A stretch of DNA of 64,000 nt from Epiperipatus broadwayi (GCA_028023455.1 JAQFVV010000319.1:960022-1024021); one strand, 5' to 3'. Positions 12,238-26,677 are shown, numbered from the stretch's first letter. Numbers and translations are program-made. Notes: generated by a model not told the origin, from the sequence alone.

Positions 12238-12589
12238 CTGGAAGGTTATTATATATACATAATATTATAATTCGATGTCTGTATCTTTTTTCAAAGCAAT
12301 ATATGTAATTATATAATTGAATATTTATAAATACGGTAATCAGATATGTAAAGTAGAACTTTAAAAATTTTATCCACTTAGGAGGCATTAAACTACTCAT
12401 AGACTTTGTCAACTAACACTTTGAAAGGCTAACTTTCCACAATTGTATGATGTCAATATTTTCTGCCTGCCTGTTAATTAAGTCATGTATCTATTTGTCT
12501 ATTAGCATAGTTTCTTTTATTTTTCCTTTTGTTCTTTTTTTCAATTTGCAATATTTTTACATTGTTAAAATTGAAGTTAAAACCACAAA

Positions 12590-12790
12590 TATATAACTTA
12601 TTATGATCGTAAAAAAGTGGATTCTGAAATATTATTAGCGACTTTGTAATTTTGTTTTGATTTCTGAATCCTTTTTAATAACATCAAGTGCTCTTTAGTT
12701 CTTTTTTCCAACATGCATCTTGATTTACCTATATATTCCAATATCACACCTACATATGAATTTATAAATGATATAATTTTTATTTATAAA
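12590..12790 (-). pseudogene. GIY-YIG endonuclease relic, left arm
   Basis: On the minus strand, frames give YIGKSRCMLEKRTKEH, the central GIY-YIG signature of Penelope endonucleases, with His conserved. Stops and frameshifts follow. It is the inverted partner of the relic at 12894-13214. Confidence 0.7.
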
Positions 12791-12893
12791 TGAGGTTTTA
12801 TCTTTAGAGTTATTTATTAATTTGTTTAATATAGCTCAAAAGATAAAACCTCATTTATAAATAAAAATTGTGTCATTTATAAATGGATAAGTA

Positions 12894-13214
12894 GGTGTGG
12901 CAGTGGATATATAGGTGAATCTAAATGAATGTTGGAATAAGAACTAAATAACATTTGCTATTAATATTAGCTATTATTAAAACATGTTCAGAAATCAGAA
13001 CAAAATTGCATAGTAGATAATATTTCAGGATCTGTTTTTTACAACCATAATAAATCATGTATTTATGGTTTTGACTTCAATTTTAACAATGTAAAATTAT
13101 TGCAAAGTGAAAAAAATAACAATAAAAGAAAAATAAAGGAAGCTATGCTAATATACAAATATAAACATGTCATAATTAACAGGCAAGCAGCAAATGTTAA
13201 GATCACATAATTGT
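12894..13214 (+). pseudogene. GIY-YIG endonuclease relic, right arm
   Basis: Plus strand: CGSGYIGESK, a stop, then VFYNHNKSC and KRKIKEAMLIYKYKHVIINRQ, matching the downstream part of the endonucleases at 14600 and 22936. In-frame stops show it is dead. Confidence 0.75.
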
Positions 13215-13365
13215 GTGAAAATTAGCTTTTCAAAGCTTTCATTGACAAAGATTACTGGGATAATCGAAAGCTCCTAAGTGGATAAAAATTTCACTTATTT
13301 AGTTACTGCATTTACAAATATTCAGTTAAATAATTATGTATATTGCTTTAAAAATACAGACATCG

Positions 13366-13470
<105 letters not shown>

Positions 13471-14029
13471 AAGTCCATATAAAAATGTAATTTAATGAAT
13501 AAATGAATACTTTGAAACTATCATGGCAACACTATGGTTTAAATATGAAAATATAATTCTCAGTATTTTATCACTTTCAAATTTAAAACTAGAATTTGAT
13601 TGTAGAAACACTGTTGATTCTCTGATTCATCACATTCAGATTGTGGAATAATCATGTCTGTTTTAATGTTTCACTTTCTATCATTTCCCTCTTCACAATA
13701 CATGCCAACAGTAGCAGGATCATATTCCTATCCACACAGACCCAACCTTACATGTATAGTGCAGGGCTATAGAGCAGTTCACATTCACCTTATTATATTT
13801 ATATAAATCAAACCATTGTATATATATATATATATATATATCAAAAATAGAAGTTAAAGTCTTTTAATATTACACAATTAATTTTATGTCTATGATATTA
13901 TTATGTTAGTACAAAATTTAATAAAAAATAGGAGTGACAATAAATAAATAAATTAATGACTGTTTTAAATGCATAAATCAATTGAAATATTATGAAATAT
14001 TGAAATAAAATTATATTAGCTATGCTTAC

Positions 14030-14059
14030 CTGAAGTGATTGTGGGAGTTATAATAGTTT
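14030..14059 (-). CDS. Micro-exon D of U1 (30 nt)
   Basis: The best splice signals of the set: acceptor GTTGTTTATAG and donor CAG|GTAAGC on the minus strand. Phase 1-1, encoding E-TIITPTITS. This is the only clear D-class exon. A decayed counterpart may lie at about 32342. Confidence 0.7.
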
Positions 14060-14599
14060 CTATAAACAACAAATAAAGTACATACTAATCGTCTATTACA
14101 TAAAGATATATAAAACTCATTTTACGTCAAAAGAAAAAAAAATTATCAATAAGAAATTAAAAAAAAATGTATTCTATGTTTTAAGCAAATAAGTAGTCGA
14201 TATAATATGACAAAGACTTCACTAATTAAACGTGAACACAACTTGTTGTCACTTGAGACAATACTGATCTTTATTATAGCCTTAGCATTGAGAAAAGTGG
14301 ATGGGATTTTATCTAAACGTCTGAATTTAAACCAAAACTTACTACATTCTATAACTTTCCAAAAAGAATTTAATTTCATATATATGTACAGCTATCATAT
14401 CATGTAATGACTTTTAACTTTTCACAAATACATGATTTTATTACTCTAACAACTTTCCACTTATGTAAATATTTATATTTAATCTTAATCTACCAAGATT
14501 TCCTTCAAAATATAATTGTATTTGTAAATATATTTAATGGATTTCAACCATCTAATTTTATTATTAAATGAATTTATTAAAATTTAAATATATATATAT

Positions 14600-14893
14600 G
14601 GATGTGGCGTACAATACATTGGTGAATCTAAGTGTACATTTGAGAAGAGAATAAAAGAGCATATGCTTTTATATAAAAGACTTCAAAAAGAGAATCAATC
14701 TGGAACAGATGTAAATAAACCTTCATCATCTGTTATATTTGATCATAATAAATTTTGTCAATGTGGATTTAAATTTGATTATAAAAATATGAAAATTATT
14801 CAAATTGAATGTTGTCATAATAAACGTAAAATAAAAATGTTAATGAATCGCCAGTCATCAAATGTTAAGATAACAGAATTGTGGGAAATCTGA
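14600..14893 (+). pseudogene. Penelope GIY-YIG endonuclease, C-terminal part
   Basis: Open from the TA junction for 97 codons to a stop at 14893. It begins GCGVQYIGESKC, then FEKRIKEHMLLYKR, VIFDHNKFC and KRKIKMLMNRQSSNVKI. The YIG, Arg and His positions of the nuclease are kept and the Cys pairs resemble PLE linkers. The GIY strand and the RT are absent, so it is a 5'-truncated copy rather than a working gene. Relatives lie at 12894 and 22936 in the same window. Confidence 0.82.
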
Positions 14894-15027
14894 ATTGAAC
14901 TATGGGTATTGTTAAAGATTGTCTCGTTTTGATTATTCAATGTTATATAGTTGATAAAGACTACAAAGTGTATAGTTGAAAGTACTTCTAAAAGAATATA
15001 ATTTATGTAAATTGTACTGTATTTTGA
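14600..15027 (+). mobile_element. Penelope-like element, 3' remnant
   Basis: 5'-truncated PLE between a TA run (14589-14599) and another (15027-15037). It holds a GIY-YIG endonuclease end (14600-14893) and about 130 bases of 3' sequence. The upstream RT is missing. Confidence 0.75.
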
Positions 15028-15576
15028 TATATATATAACCATATGTTTTGGCTCAAAGATAGTAGGTTTTATCCAGTGAATAAATGTGTAAAATTTGAAA
15101 TTTTAATTGGTAATAATTGTTAAGATATTGAACATCAATGTGTAGAGACTAGTTATAGAGTGAAATGCTTGTGGATTATAATTTTCCCATTAATCATTAG
15201 CTCACTAAGAAACATCTTAAAAAGTGATGATGATCTTGACTGTTTGTTAGACACTGGAAAGTCTGATAGAGTGGTTATAAATCCCATAAACATTTTATCA
15301 CATGTTCCAGTCGTAGCTAATTCAAATGTTGTTTTAATAGTATTAAAATATTATTGGGAAGCATATAAAATATCTAACACTTTATTTATTGGTATTGTTA
15401 AACAATAATTAAAAATAAACAATAAAATCAATTTATAAGTGTTCTAATTTTTTTTATAAACAATCTTTAAATATACTATATTTTAATGTAAATTGAAATG
15501 CATCAGTCTAGATGATTCTCATTAGAAGGATCAAACTTAATTTATTCACATTTTACAGTGATTGGCTCATTCAGAA

Positions 15577-15631
15577 CCAATCCTGCCATGTAATATAAAG
15601 TATATAATATAAAAGTTTGTGGGGAGGGGGG
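15577..15631 (+). promoter_or_regulatory. CCAAT/TATA promoter of the 15-kb LTR-like element
   Basis: ACCAATCC (CCAAT at 15577-15581), then TATAAAAG at 15608-15615, then GTGGGGAGGGGGGACTACTC. A second ATTGG lies just upstream at 15561. Confidence 0.55.
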
Positions 15632-17726
15632 ACTACTCTAAGAAATGTAAATGGAACAAGATTACAACTCCACTTCTGAAGTAAAATAGAAGAAATAAGC
15701 TAGAAAATAATATTTTTTTAAAATTAATAGGGACAAAATTTTATAGATAGATGGATTTGAATACTATGGAGTAAATTTCAAAAAAGCCCTGTGAAATCTC
15801 TACACCAATTTTCATCGATCTTGGATTCTTAACTTTGTCTACTGAAGGAAACACTGGAAGGACCGCTATTTGAATAAGTATTTGCCAAAATGTACTATTT
15901 GGAAGGGAAAATAATACCAGAAAATGTAAGCATGTATTTTTGTTTTCTTTATTTTAACCAATTATCAGAACTAATCATAACACAAAAGTTATTTAGACTG
16001 AAGAGAAAAAAAGATTAAAGTATTTTAATTTTCGCGCTACCATTAATTCAGCATTAAGCAGAAAAAAAATTCGTTTGTGTATAAATTAATATTTAATTCT
16101 AAGAAATAATGCTCCTTTATGTTGTTTATCTTATAATAAATGAAATATAATATAAATCTTTATTATATAATAATAACAACTTGTAAATACATCACAGAAA
16201 AATTATATATATAAAAGCCTTTTTCGGTAATTCTCAATTTTTTTACCCTTCTCAATATGATACCTCGTACTAATACTAACACGTATATTACGTATATAGC
16301 GACATCTACTGACATTTCCTATAATTCATATTTTTATCATTTTATTTATTTCCCCTTATATTACTTTCCATTCTTTATCCATTACCCAATCATTCATTAA
16401 ATCAATTGACTTTTTGTAAATGTTCATACATGTATTTATATTATATTTTATATAATTTGTTTCATATATTTTCCTTCTATTCATTTCCTTTATATAATTT
16501 AATGGTTTTGAATTTTATCTGAATATGTTAATATTAAACCGGATAACCAAAATATATATATATTACTCAGGAACATTTACTTATCATATCCGTTTTCATA
16601 TTGTTTTACTTATAAGAACGAATCAAACTTCGATAAAGTCCAATGGTAGAAAATGTAATGACGGTTTAGTTTGTTAATTGCTATATATAATATTGTAATG
16701 TGTTTTTTTTCCTTTCATGTGTTATTCAGGTATTAGGTTTTTTTTTTTATATCTATACCAGGGTATAGAATATATTAAGTAATGATGTTTATTATCCATA
16801 TTTATATTATTTTCCCAATGAAGGGAAAGCATAACATAAATATTATATATCAGGTAAGAAAGAGAAATGTTTACCTCTTTCACTGCTAAAACAGATGTTA
16901 ATATTCTATCGAGGAGGGGAACAAATAGACCCAAACTGGTCAAAAATATACACATAATAATACCATTGTTCTATTATATAAAATAATTTAATAAGCATTT
17001 TTTTTATTATTGCTTAATTTTGCTTATGACATGTCCACCTTAAATACAAAATGTAGTTTAATCCTCCTTGTTTACTTGTACATGGCTTGCTATAATAAAA
17101 GGTATAATTATTGTTTTGAAATAAGTAATGGTTATTTTACTGATATTGGTGGTCTGTTTATAAAACATTAACAGTTTCTGCAATGTGCAATGGAATATTT
17201 ATGTTTCCACTTAGATTATTAGTGTTGTTTTACCTTGCTATTGTATTGATCAGAATTTGTGACAGATTTTGGGATGAGTTTGGGCTACATATAAGAGCCT
17301 TAGATATAATAATAATTAATATTATACATGTGATGATAGAGAATTCCCCATTGTGATTAATATGAGAGGATGATATTGTTGGGGCTGATTAAGAGTTAAT
17401 GCTTAGAGCATAATTATGCCTAAAATAGGCAGATCCCATGGTCTGAATACTGTTTTCCAGTGGAGAGGCACTGCCCACACTTTTATACCTATGGAAAGGT
17501 ATCAGAATTGGCCATATTTTTATACAACTATTATGTTATTTCTTGATATACAACTATCATGTTGTTTTGTAGAGCCTCCTTTATTTAGATCACTCAAGAA
17601 GTTATATAGTTAATATTCCACCATGTATGATAAAGTGTAGTGTGTTTTAGATCAAATAGCAAGGATAAGATAGTCAGATTGTGGGACACTGATATAGCTA
17701 TAGTGTTGTCTAATTGAAATAGTGTC

Positions 17727-17753
17727 TTTCTGATGTTGTGTAATCTTCATCAG
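17727..17753 (-). ncRNA. Hammerhead-ribozyme-like core (candidate)
   Basis: Minus strand CTGATGA, a 16-nt hairpin segment (GAT...ATC stem) and GAAA, matching the CUGANGA / stem II / GAAA order of hammerheads. The pair next to the core is A-A and no convincing cleavage triplet and stem I were fixed, so activity is doubtful. Confidence 0.25.
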
Positions 17754-19867
17754 TTTATAAACAGACCAACCAAATACTTACTAGTATTTGTAGAACTTCT
17801 ACATAAAAGAGCAAGGTGTGTACATAGACAATGTGGATTGGTTTTCAACAAGTAGGTATTTACTGATGAATTAGTAAGATCAGTTAATTAATAAATGGTT
17901 AAGTTGTGGACATAGTGAATGTTTTTGGTGTCATGTTTGCATTTAACTGATGATGTTTGCTCCATGACAATGCAATAAAAATTTTTATATAGTAAATTAT
18001 AATAAATTATTACTTGTATTGGAACGTGATAATTGCCCTTATCATATTCTAATAACTCAAACAGCTACAATTTGATATAATAAATTGTAATTTAGAGTTG
18101 TTGTTTTTTTAATTTAAAAGTTGTGTATATCCAAATGATATTAATACATTTTGTTTGCAATTTCAATGCTAAAATAGCTCAAATAAGTTTAACTATCTTA
18201 GTCTACCTGATAGAATAATAAAGAAACATATCCAAAATGTTTGTCATATTAGTTGGTCATTACTTACCACATCATTAATTTCCATCCCTAATTTTGGAAT
18301 GGATTTATCTTGTTTCATGTAATGTGTCTGAAAGAGACTTGTACATAATGTAAATAAATATTGTTGTGTTAAAAATTTATTTAGTTGTCAGTATTCTTAT
18401 TTCTAATCAACACATCCACACATTATTATTGTTATTGCTATCGTCCTATCCTGTGATTATACTGAAATTGTCATCAATCAATATTGTAAAAGTCACTGTA
18501 GGTAGGTATATCAGAATAATTGTGTTAACCTCTATAATTTATGAGTATATCTATGGCATCCTAACTTAATAATTAAACATACTAACCTAAAGAATATTAG
18601 TTTAAGTGATATACTAAAAGATTAAAAACCTAATATTGGTTTGATCAGTTCATTTGAATCCACAGATCTATCATTCACTGGTCTTGGTCACCTTGTTTCT
18701 AATTAATGGAGAAAGAAAGTTGGGAAGCTATTACATTTAGCTATCGAAAAATTACCCTTACTTATTGAAACTTAAAGTTTAGCATAGTTAGGGAATTTAT
18801 TTAAAATTATTGAATATGGTTTAGTAATTCAATTCAGTATGAAGAGCTATTTGGTGTATGTTATGCTTGGGTAGTGGTAAAATCCCTCTCACTGACCCAA
18901 GTGTATCTTGTATATCACACTTTAAGCTATGTGGACCCTGAGAAGGATAAATTATATCAATTTGTGATAGGATTGGAATTTATGGTAAATTTGTATCCAG
19001 TTAATTATTGGAATTAGAGTGGAATTGTGTTACATTCACTGCGATATATAATGTCAACCAAACTTTAAAGTATCTATTACTTCTTTTGAATGAAATGTAT
19101 AGTTGGTTTTGACTTTATGGTGAATATTCTGGTCTTAGTAAGCTTAGAATCTGTATTTTATTTAATTGTCTTATTATCATTTAATTCAATATCAAATTTA
19201 GAGTTCTGTACATCATCTTTCATTATCATCATTCCTCTCATCTGTCATTTCAATCTTTCTTTATTCTCTTTTTCATTCTAATTCATTATCCTAATTCACT
19301 CATCATTCATTAGCTGTTATTCCATTCTCATCTTAATCATCCATTAACTCTTACACATCTTCTTTCTCAAACTCATTTTATTTTATTATTTAATTATTAC
19401 CTATTTGCATCATTCATTTAATCATTTATATCCTCACTTACTTATTGCTTAATGTATACTTCTAATTTCATATTCATTCCATCGATCTAATTATTATTTA
19501 TTTATTAGTTTGACAAGTATGAAGTTTATTTTATAATTTTTTGTTTGTTTGCTTGTTTGTGGATTTTGAGGCTAGCTTGACCAGAAATTATTAATCCACC
19601 TTGTGATCTTCTCTAAGATTATAGTTTCATGCGAGCTTAGCTAATAAAGAAATTATCTTTAGTTTATCATTTATTTTAGATATATATATTCTAGATTAGT
19701 TGTAGCTAGGAACAGAGAAAGATATGATTTCCAAACATGTAAATTGGACTGGTTAGATTAGGGGGAAAGGCTACAGGTAAGATTATAGCGCCTAAAATGT
19801 CGGTATGATTTATTTATGATTACAGAAATGTGTAGGCCTGATTGTCCAATGATCAGAGGAGAAGGTT

Positions 19868-20794
<927 letters not shown>

Positions 20795-22186
20795 TATATT
20801 TAACTTTTGTTTTTGTCCTTAATCTTTTTCCAGTAAAACTGAGTTATACCAAAAATGTAACTCTTTGATTCAAAGATAAAAATTATTTGAGTTGAATTAT
20901 CTTACTTTGCATTTGTTTACTGAGTTTTGAAAAATGTATTTCTTATTTATTCAGAGAGATTTAAAATGTATTTTACATATCTTCAAAACGTTTTAAAAAG
21001 AGTTTATTATTTCTTTGAAAAGTTGAAATGAGTTCTCAACCTATTGCTCATTCCAATGCAATTTATGATTAAACTATTTTTTTTTCCATTTCGGTTTCAT
21101 AAAAATTATGAAATTTTCCAATTAACGAAAAGAGTTGTGAAATTCGTTCAGCGATCAGTCCATGTTTGATGAACATTCTTCGAAAATCTCTTTTTCTACT
21201 TTTTTGGAAAGGCACACTTATGTATTGATATATGATAGATCTTGAATGGTGTAATTGTTTATTATATTCATGCTAAATCATGCAAGTAGAAGAACTTTAT
21301 GGTTTACACCACGTGGTCAATAAATGAATTGCAAAATTTTGTTACCAGTTCATTTGTTTCCAATTTACTTACTTTGCATAGTTGATTCATAATTCACCCT
21401 TTTTGACTTTTTAATTTCTAGTACAGGATATGTGAACCAATGATTTTCATAATAAAATAATCCGCGAATTTCTGTTATTGTGTATTGTTATATTCTCTTC
21501 AAAATATAGAGTTATTGATTTTTTTGAGTGACACCATATTATACCTTATCAAATGCAGTTACTTCAATCCACTTCTCTATAAAGTTTTTATCATAATCAG
21601 CATAACAGCAGCGTAGTCCTTTTTAATATTTGCTGTTTAAAAAACACAGAAAGAAAAGTGTTCGAATAATTAATTATCATCGACAATAAAAAAGGGAAAG
21701 ATAAATTAATATTTTTATTAATTATTTTTAGTAATATAATTTTGAATTTCTTAATTTAAATATATTTGAAACTTCTATCAGCAAATTTTTAACTTTTATA
21801 TAAGTATTTTTCTCCTTTTCTATTATTACCAAAACTAACAACTAGTTATTAAACTCTGTTTTTTATTAGTTCAGTACGCAGTGATAGTTGGAAATTAATG
21901 CTTTTAAAGAAACTGATACAAACATTTGGACAAAAGGTTTTATAATACACAAGTCAATGCTGTCATTTCTTAGAATTGTTATAACTGAATCCTTTGTTAA
22001 CAGAGTTTTAGAAATGAAATGCTGTTAATTATTGGCTTTCATATTTGATATTTACAATTTATACTTAAAGTTAGTATGCACCGCTACGATATATATATAT
22101 ATACTTTGTGTATAGAATTAATTTTGTAATGAGTAATTTTGTTATTGGAACTTAAAGTTTAAATAAAAAAAATATAATTTATTAAC

Positions 22187-22216
22187 CTGTTGTTGAAAGC
22201 GAAGTTGTATGAATTT
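22187..22216 (-). CDS. Micro-exon A of U2 (30 nt)
   Basis: Acceptor TATTAG, donor GTTAAT, phase 1-1. Encodes E-IHTTSLSTT. Two Pro codons of the class (CCT) have changed, to His and Leu. Confidence 0.7.
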
Positions 22217-22304
22217 CTAATATAAAAGAAATAAAATGAATAGTAAAATAAATCAAATATCAATTATTATCGCATCGTAGTAAAATAACATACTAGAAAT
22301 TTAC

Positions 22305-22334
22305 CTGGAGTGATTGCAGGCACTGTAATAGATT
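22305..22334 (-). CDS. Micro-exon B of U2 (30 nt)
   Basis: Acceptor TTTTTTAG, donor GTAAAT, phase 1-1. Encodes E-SITVPAITP. The first base changes from G to A, so the split codon becomes Glu rather than Gly. Confidence 0.7.
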
Positions 22335-22488
22335 CTAAAAAACAAAAGTTAAGACCCAATAAAAATCATTTACAAATTTACAATAAGTAAAATTCCTTTT
22401 ATTTTAAATAATCAGGAAACATTTCTAATAATAAAAAAACAAAGTAACATATCTATTTTATAGTTTAAGCAAACAATATATGTATATA

Positions 22489-23407
22489 TTGTAACCATAT
22501 GCTTGGGTTCCATATTTATCTAAAGTGCCACATAATTATAAAATGGCTGGTTTTAGATATTTTTTTTACATAGAAATAATATTTTGTGTAAATATGCATG
22601 TGATAAAAAGAAAAATATTGAAAATTATGTAAGTGAATTATTAAGTGTGGGTTATAATATAAAAGAAATTTATCAGGTGGTTTGTCAATTTAGTAAGAAA
22701 ATTAATAGAAATATTGGTGGAGAAAAAATTGAGAATAAGAAGTGGATTTCCTTGCCTTTTTATAATAATAATCAAGTAAAATTTATGAAAAAAGTTTATA
22801 ATAGTATATATAATGTTTCATTTTATGGATCGGTTAATTTAAATAGAATGGTTAATAATTCAAAAGATAAGTTAGAAAAAAATAATGTGAGTAATATAAT
22901 TTATAGAATTTTTTTGTGGGTGTAACTTATCATATGTGGGGGAATCTAGATGTAATATGGAGAAAAGAATTAAAGAGCATAAATTGTTGTATAAAAGAGT
23001 TTTGAAAAATGTACAGAAATGTAATGATAATAATAATGAAGTCAAGTTATATACTGATTCTGTTTTTTATGATCATGATAGGAATTGTAATTTTAAATTT
23101 GATTTTGATATAAACAAAATAAAAATTTTAGGCCAAGAGAGAGATAATAAAAAAAGAAAAATTAAAGAGGCAGTTTTTATTAGTAGGTATAAAAATATAA
23201 TAATAAACAGACAGTCAGCAAATGTTAGGATTAATGAATTGGGGGATATTTAAATCGACATGTGTTTCCAGTTAGTAATAGTTGATTCCATTTTGAAAAT
23301 TGAGTTGATAATGATTATGAATATAATCGAAAATATTTCTTTGTGAGTTTTTATTTATATTATATTATAAATTGTTTACCGTTGTTTGGAATATATTTAA
23401 GTTTCGT
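22489..23407 (+). mobile_element. Penelope-like element, 5'-truncated
   Basis: Inserted in U2 directly after a short TA run and followed by (TA)n at 23408. It starts TGTAACCATATGCTTGGG, then the linker and GIY-YIG endonuclease (22584-23253), then about 150 bases of 3' sequence. The RT domain is missing. Confidence 0.82.
22584..23253 (+). pseudogene. Penelope linker and GIY-YIG endonuclease, frameshifted
   Basis: Two open stretches, 22584-22925 and 22936-23253. The first holds the post-RT linker with WISLPFYNN and a NNSKDKLEK motif (the KD of PLE linkers), ending IIYRIF. The second starts in the nuclease core with SYVGESRCNMEKRIKEHK and continues VFYDHDRNCNF, KRKIKEAVFI and IINRQSANVRI. A one-base slip in the T7 run near 22908-22914 separates them. 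In the other frame the join reads RIFFCGCNLSYVGES, a normal GIY-YIG with a Cys pair. The enzyme would nick DNA for target-primed insertion. Without an RT the copy cannot move by itself. Confidence 0.85.
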
Positions 23408-23431
23408 TATATATATATATATATATATATT
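23408..23431. repeat. (TA)n microsatellite
   Basis: TA run between the PLE 3' end and the start of U3. Confidence 0.9.
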
Positions 23432-25027
23432 ATTTAGTTGCTACGCCAATGCTGAAATAATGTAAGTAAATAATAATTATAATCGTATAAAAAATAAATA
23501 GTGGTACAATATAAACATATAAAAAACTTAAATGTACACATACAAATTATTTAGGGTAGGTAGATTATTATAAAGGAAAAAATTGACATTCGTTAATTAT
23601 TACTTCTAGTCATTGCGTATTATTTTTCCTCTTTTGTTTTTGCCTATTATATATTTCCAGTAAGATGTAATTATACAAAAAGTGTAACACTATAAGATTT
23701 CTTTGAGTTGAATTATCGTCTTTTCCATTAGTTTAGTGAGTTTTAAAAATGTATTACCCATTTACACACTCAGTTTTGATATGTATTTATCATCTGTTCA
23801 ACGAGTTTTAAAATGAGATCCCCATTTTTTATGAAGTTGAAATGAGTCCTCAATCAATTGCTGATTCCTATGCAATTTACGATTGGACTATTTTATTTAT
23901 TCTGGTTTGAAAGAAACTATAAAATTTTCGATATAACGAAGTTGGTTATGCAATTATTTCTACGAACTGAATTAGATTGCTGGGTATTCTTCGTAAATCT
24001 ATTCTTTTTTGGCGATGCAAACGTGTATTGATATACAACAAAACTACAATGAAGTAATTAAGTTTGATATTCATGGTAGATCCTGCACGTAAAACAGCTT
24101 TATTTTTGTGCACCATAAGGTCAATAAATGAATTGCAATTTTTTTATTAGCAGGCCATTTGTTAAAAATTTACTTTTTTACTTTGCTTAGTTGATTTATA
24201 ATGCACAATTTTTGACTTTTCAATTTCTAGATTGGATATGTGAACCGATGGTTTTTATAATAAAATAATCTGCGAATCCATGCTATTCTGTATTGTTTTA
24301 TCCTCCCCAAATGTAGGGTTATTGATTTTTCTTAGTGAAACCATTTTATAGCTTATCAAACGCAATTAGTTCAATCCACCTCTCTTATGATATTTATTAT
24401 TAACCAATACAACTAAAGCATCCACCTTATGTTTATTTGTAATATTTGATCTTTAAAAAGAAGAGAAAGAAAAGTGTTAGAATTACCAACTACCAATGGA
24501 AATAAACAAAAAGGGAAGGAGAAAGAAAGTATTTTACTTACTTTTTAGTAATATAAACATTCACAAATTTTTTATTTTATAATTGAAACATAAATGAAAA
24601 TTGTATCACTAAGTTTACAAGTTTTATATAATTATTTTTCTCTTTTTCTGTTTTTACCAAAACTAATTAGGTAAGAAACCCTACTTTTTATTACTTCTGT
24701 ACCCAATGTTGGTTTGAGTCTATTGCTTTAAAAGAAACTTACACAACCCCTCGAACAATAATCTATTTACAAAGGTTTATAATAAAAAAGAAAATGCTGT
24801 TAATTATTCTAATTGTTATAATAGAATCCTTTTTTCCAATTTTTTGAACTCAAATGCTGTTAATTATTGACTTTCATATTTGATATTTACAATTAATACT
24901 TAAAGTTGGTATGCATAGCTATAATATATACGCATTAATTTTAATATGTTACACACAAAATTAATTTTGTAGTGAGTATTTTTAATATTTTCTTTTAAAA
25001 TTTAAATAAGAAATATAATTTGTTAAC

Positions 25028-25057
25028 CTGTTATTGAAGGCGAAGTTGTAGGAATTT
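25028..25057 (-). CDS. Micro-exon A of U3 (30 nt)
   Basis: Acceptor TATTAG, donor GTTAAC, phase 1-1. Encodes E-IPTTSPSIT, with one Thr changed to Ile. Confidence 0.7.
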
Positions 25058-25146
25058 CTAATAGAAACAAAATAAAATGAATGACAAAATAACAACTATT
25101 ATCAACCATTGAGGTATCCTAGTAAAATAACATAATAGAAATTTAC

Positions 25147-25175
25147 TGGAATGATTGTAGGGATTGTAGCAGTTC
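25147..25175 (-). pseudogene. Micro-exon B of U3, one base lost (29 nt)
   Basis: The class reads CTCCAG|GTAAAT, here TTCCA|GTAAAT. One G at the exon-donor border is missing. A GT donor can still form, but the exon is then 29 nt and inclusion would shift the frame. Otherwise it encodes the usual TATIPTI sequence. Confidence 0.7.
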
Positions 25176-26167
25176 CTAAAATCAAAAGTTAAGACACAAT
25201 AATAATCTTTTACGAATTCAAAATATGTAAAATTCATTTTATTTTAAATAATCAGAAAACATTTCTAATAATAAAAAAACAAAGAACTATATATATAAAT
25301 ATATTTGTATTCTTCCACTACAAGACACTTTTGCTTCCTACTTTGTTTTTTATTTTATCATAAATTTTTACTTAAGTCAGAATATCTACTTAATGTTAAG
25401 GAGTTTTAAAAATCGATAATTCAATTTGAAATTAAATTGCTCGATTGTTTCCCTCAGCTAATAATATTCTTAATGAATTTACCAAATTTCAAATTTTATT
25501 TATACTTTTCCAAATTTACTGAACATTAATATTAGCTCCCTCGTTTGCATATAAAATATTCTTTTCAATATTATATTCCACTTATTTATAGATGAAGATG
25601 GCTTGAACAATATTTTAAATTTTATGAAGATAATAAAAATCGTATTGTCGCAAGGGTAATTAGAAATCATAAACAGTTTAGGCGCTATGGATAGAAAGTG
25701 GAACAAACTAATATTCAAAGTGGAATAAAATATATTGTTGGAGCAACTGCAGAATAATATACACAACTAATCTTAATGCTCGCAAGTTAAGACTATGAAT
25801 AGATTATCATGGGATGAATATTCTTGATGCTTATAAAAATGATAAAAAAAAAATTTCAAACAGAACTTTATTAATATTGAAAGACAACCATTGTTGATAT
25901 CTGATAATATGTCATAGAATTAAATTTAAAGTTTGTAAAGTCAGAATAAAACATTATTCCATAATAAATATATACTACTTAAAACATATTGCAAGAAATA
26001 ATGTATAAATGCAATTGAAGTTTACTTAGAAAATTTAAATTTGAGTAGAATATAAGAGAGATAAACATATATCATTAATTACATTCTACAAAGTAAGTAT
26101 GTATTTAATTTCATGTAACTGATATTATTGTGGCAGTTTAAAGTTTTAAAAAAAAATGTATATTAAC

Positions 26168-26197
26168 CTGTTGTTGCAGAGATGGTTGTAGAAGTTT
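26168..26197 (-). CDS. Micro-exon C of U3 (30 nt)
   Basis: Acceptor TTTTTTAG, donor GTTAAT, phase 1-1. Encodes E-TSTTISATT. Confidence 0.7.
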
Positions 26198-26335
26198 CTA
26201 AAAAAACAATAAATAAAATAAAAGTGTAATTAATTTACATAAACCTTATATACATAAATAAAATTAGGAGTATATATTAAAATAGTGTGATTGTAAGCTT
26301 GGAATAAATTTAGAAAACTACAATTGGGAAACAAT

Positions 26336-26337
<2 letters not shown>

Positions 26338-26367
<30 letters not shown>

Positions 26368-26371
26368 TGCC

Positions 26372-26408
<37 letters not shown>
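26338..26408. repeat. (TA)n palindrome with GCCATATTA arms
   Basis: Two TA runs around TTATATTGCCATATATTA, followed by TAATATGGCAA. The second run forms a perfect hairpin with TGCCATAT...ATATGGCA arms. Confidence 0.85.
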
Positions 26409-26409
<1 letters not shown>

Positions 26410-26677
26410 GGCAACCCAATATGAAAAAAAAAACTAATTTAATAAAAGTATATATTGAAATAGTTGCAAAATTATGATAAAAAATAATATTCTCAATATT
26501 TTATCATTTGCAAAATTAGTAAGAGGGTTTGATTATAGAAATATTGTTGATTCTCTGATTCATCACATGTTCAAATTGTTCAATAATCCTGATTCTTTTA
26601 ATCTTTCACTTTCTATCATTTCCCTACTGACAACACACAAACAGTACTAGATTCATTTCCAAGTCTATGCAGACACA

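Larger units (their letters stand above)
20795..22488 (-). repeat. Micro-exon unit U2 (exons A, B), truncated
   Basis: Aligns with 5216-6500 of U1, 23640-25300 of U3 and 44020-45700 of U4. It ends where a Penelope-like element begins at 22489, and C and D are absent. Confidence 0.8.

Noticed and set aside
14663-14893. Start of the 14.6-kb frame at its first Met as a separate small gene
   Set aside because: The frame is open further upstream and the GIY-YIG signature lies before that Met. It is a truncated PLE end.
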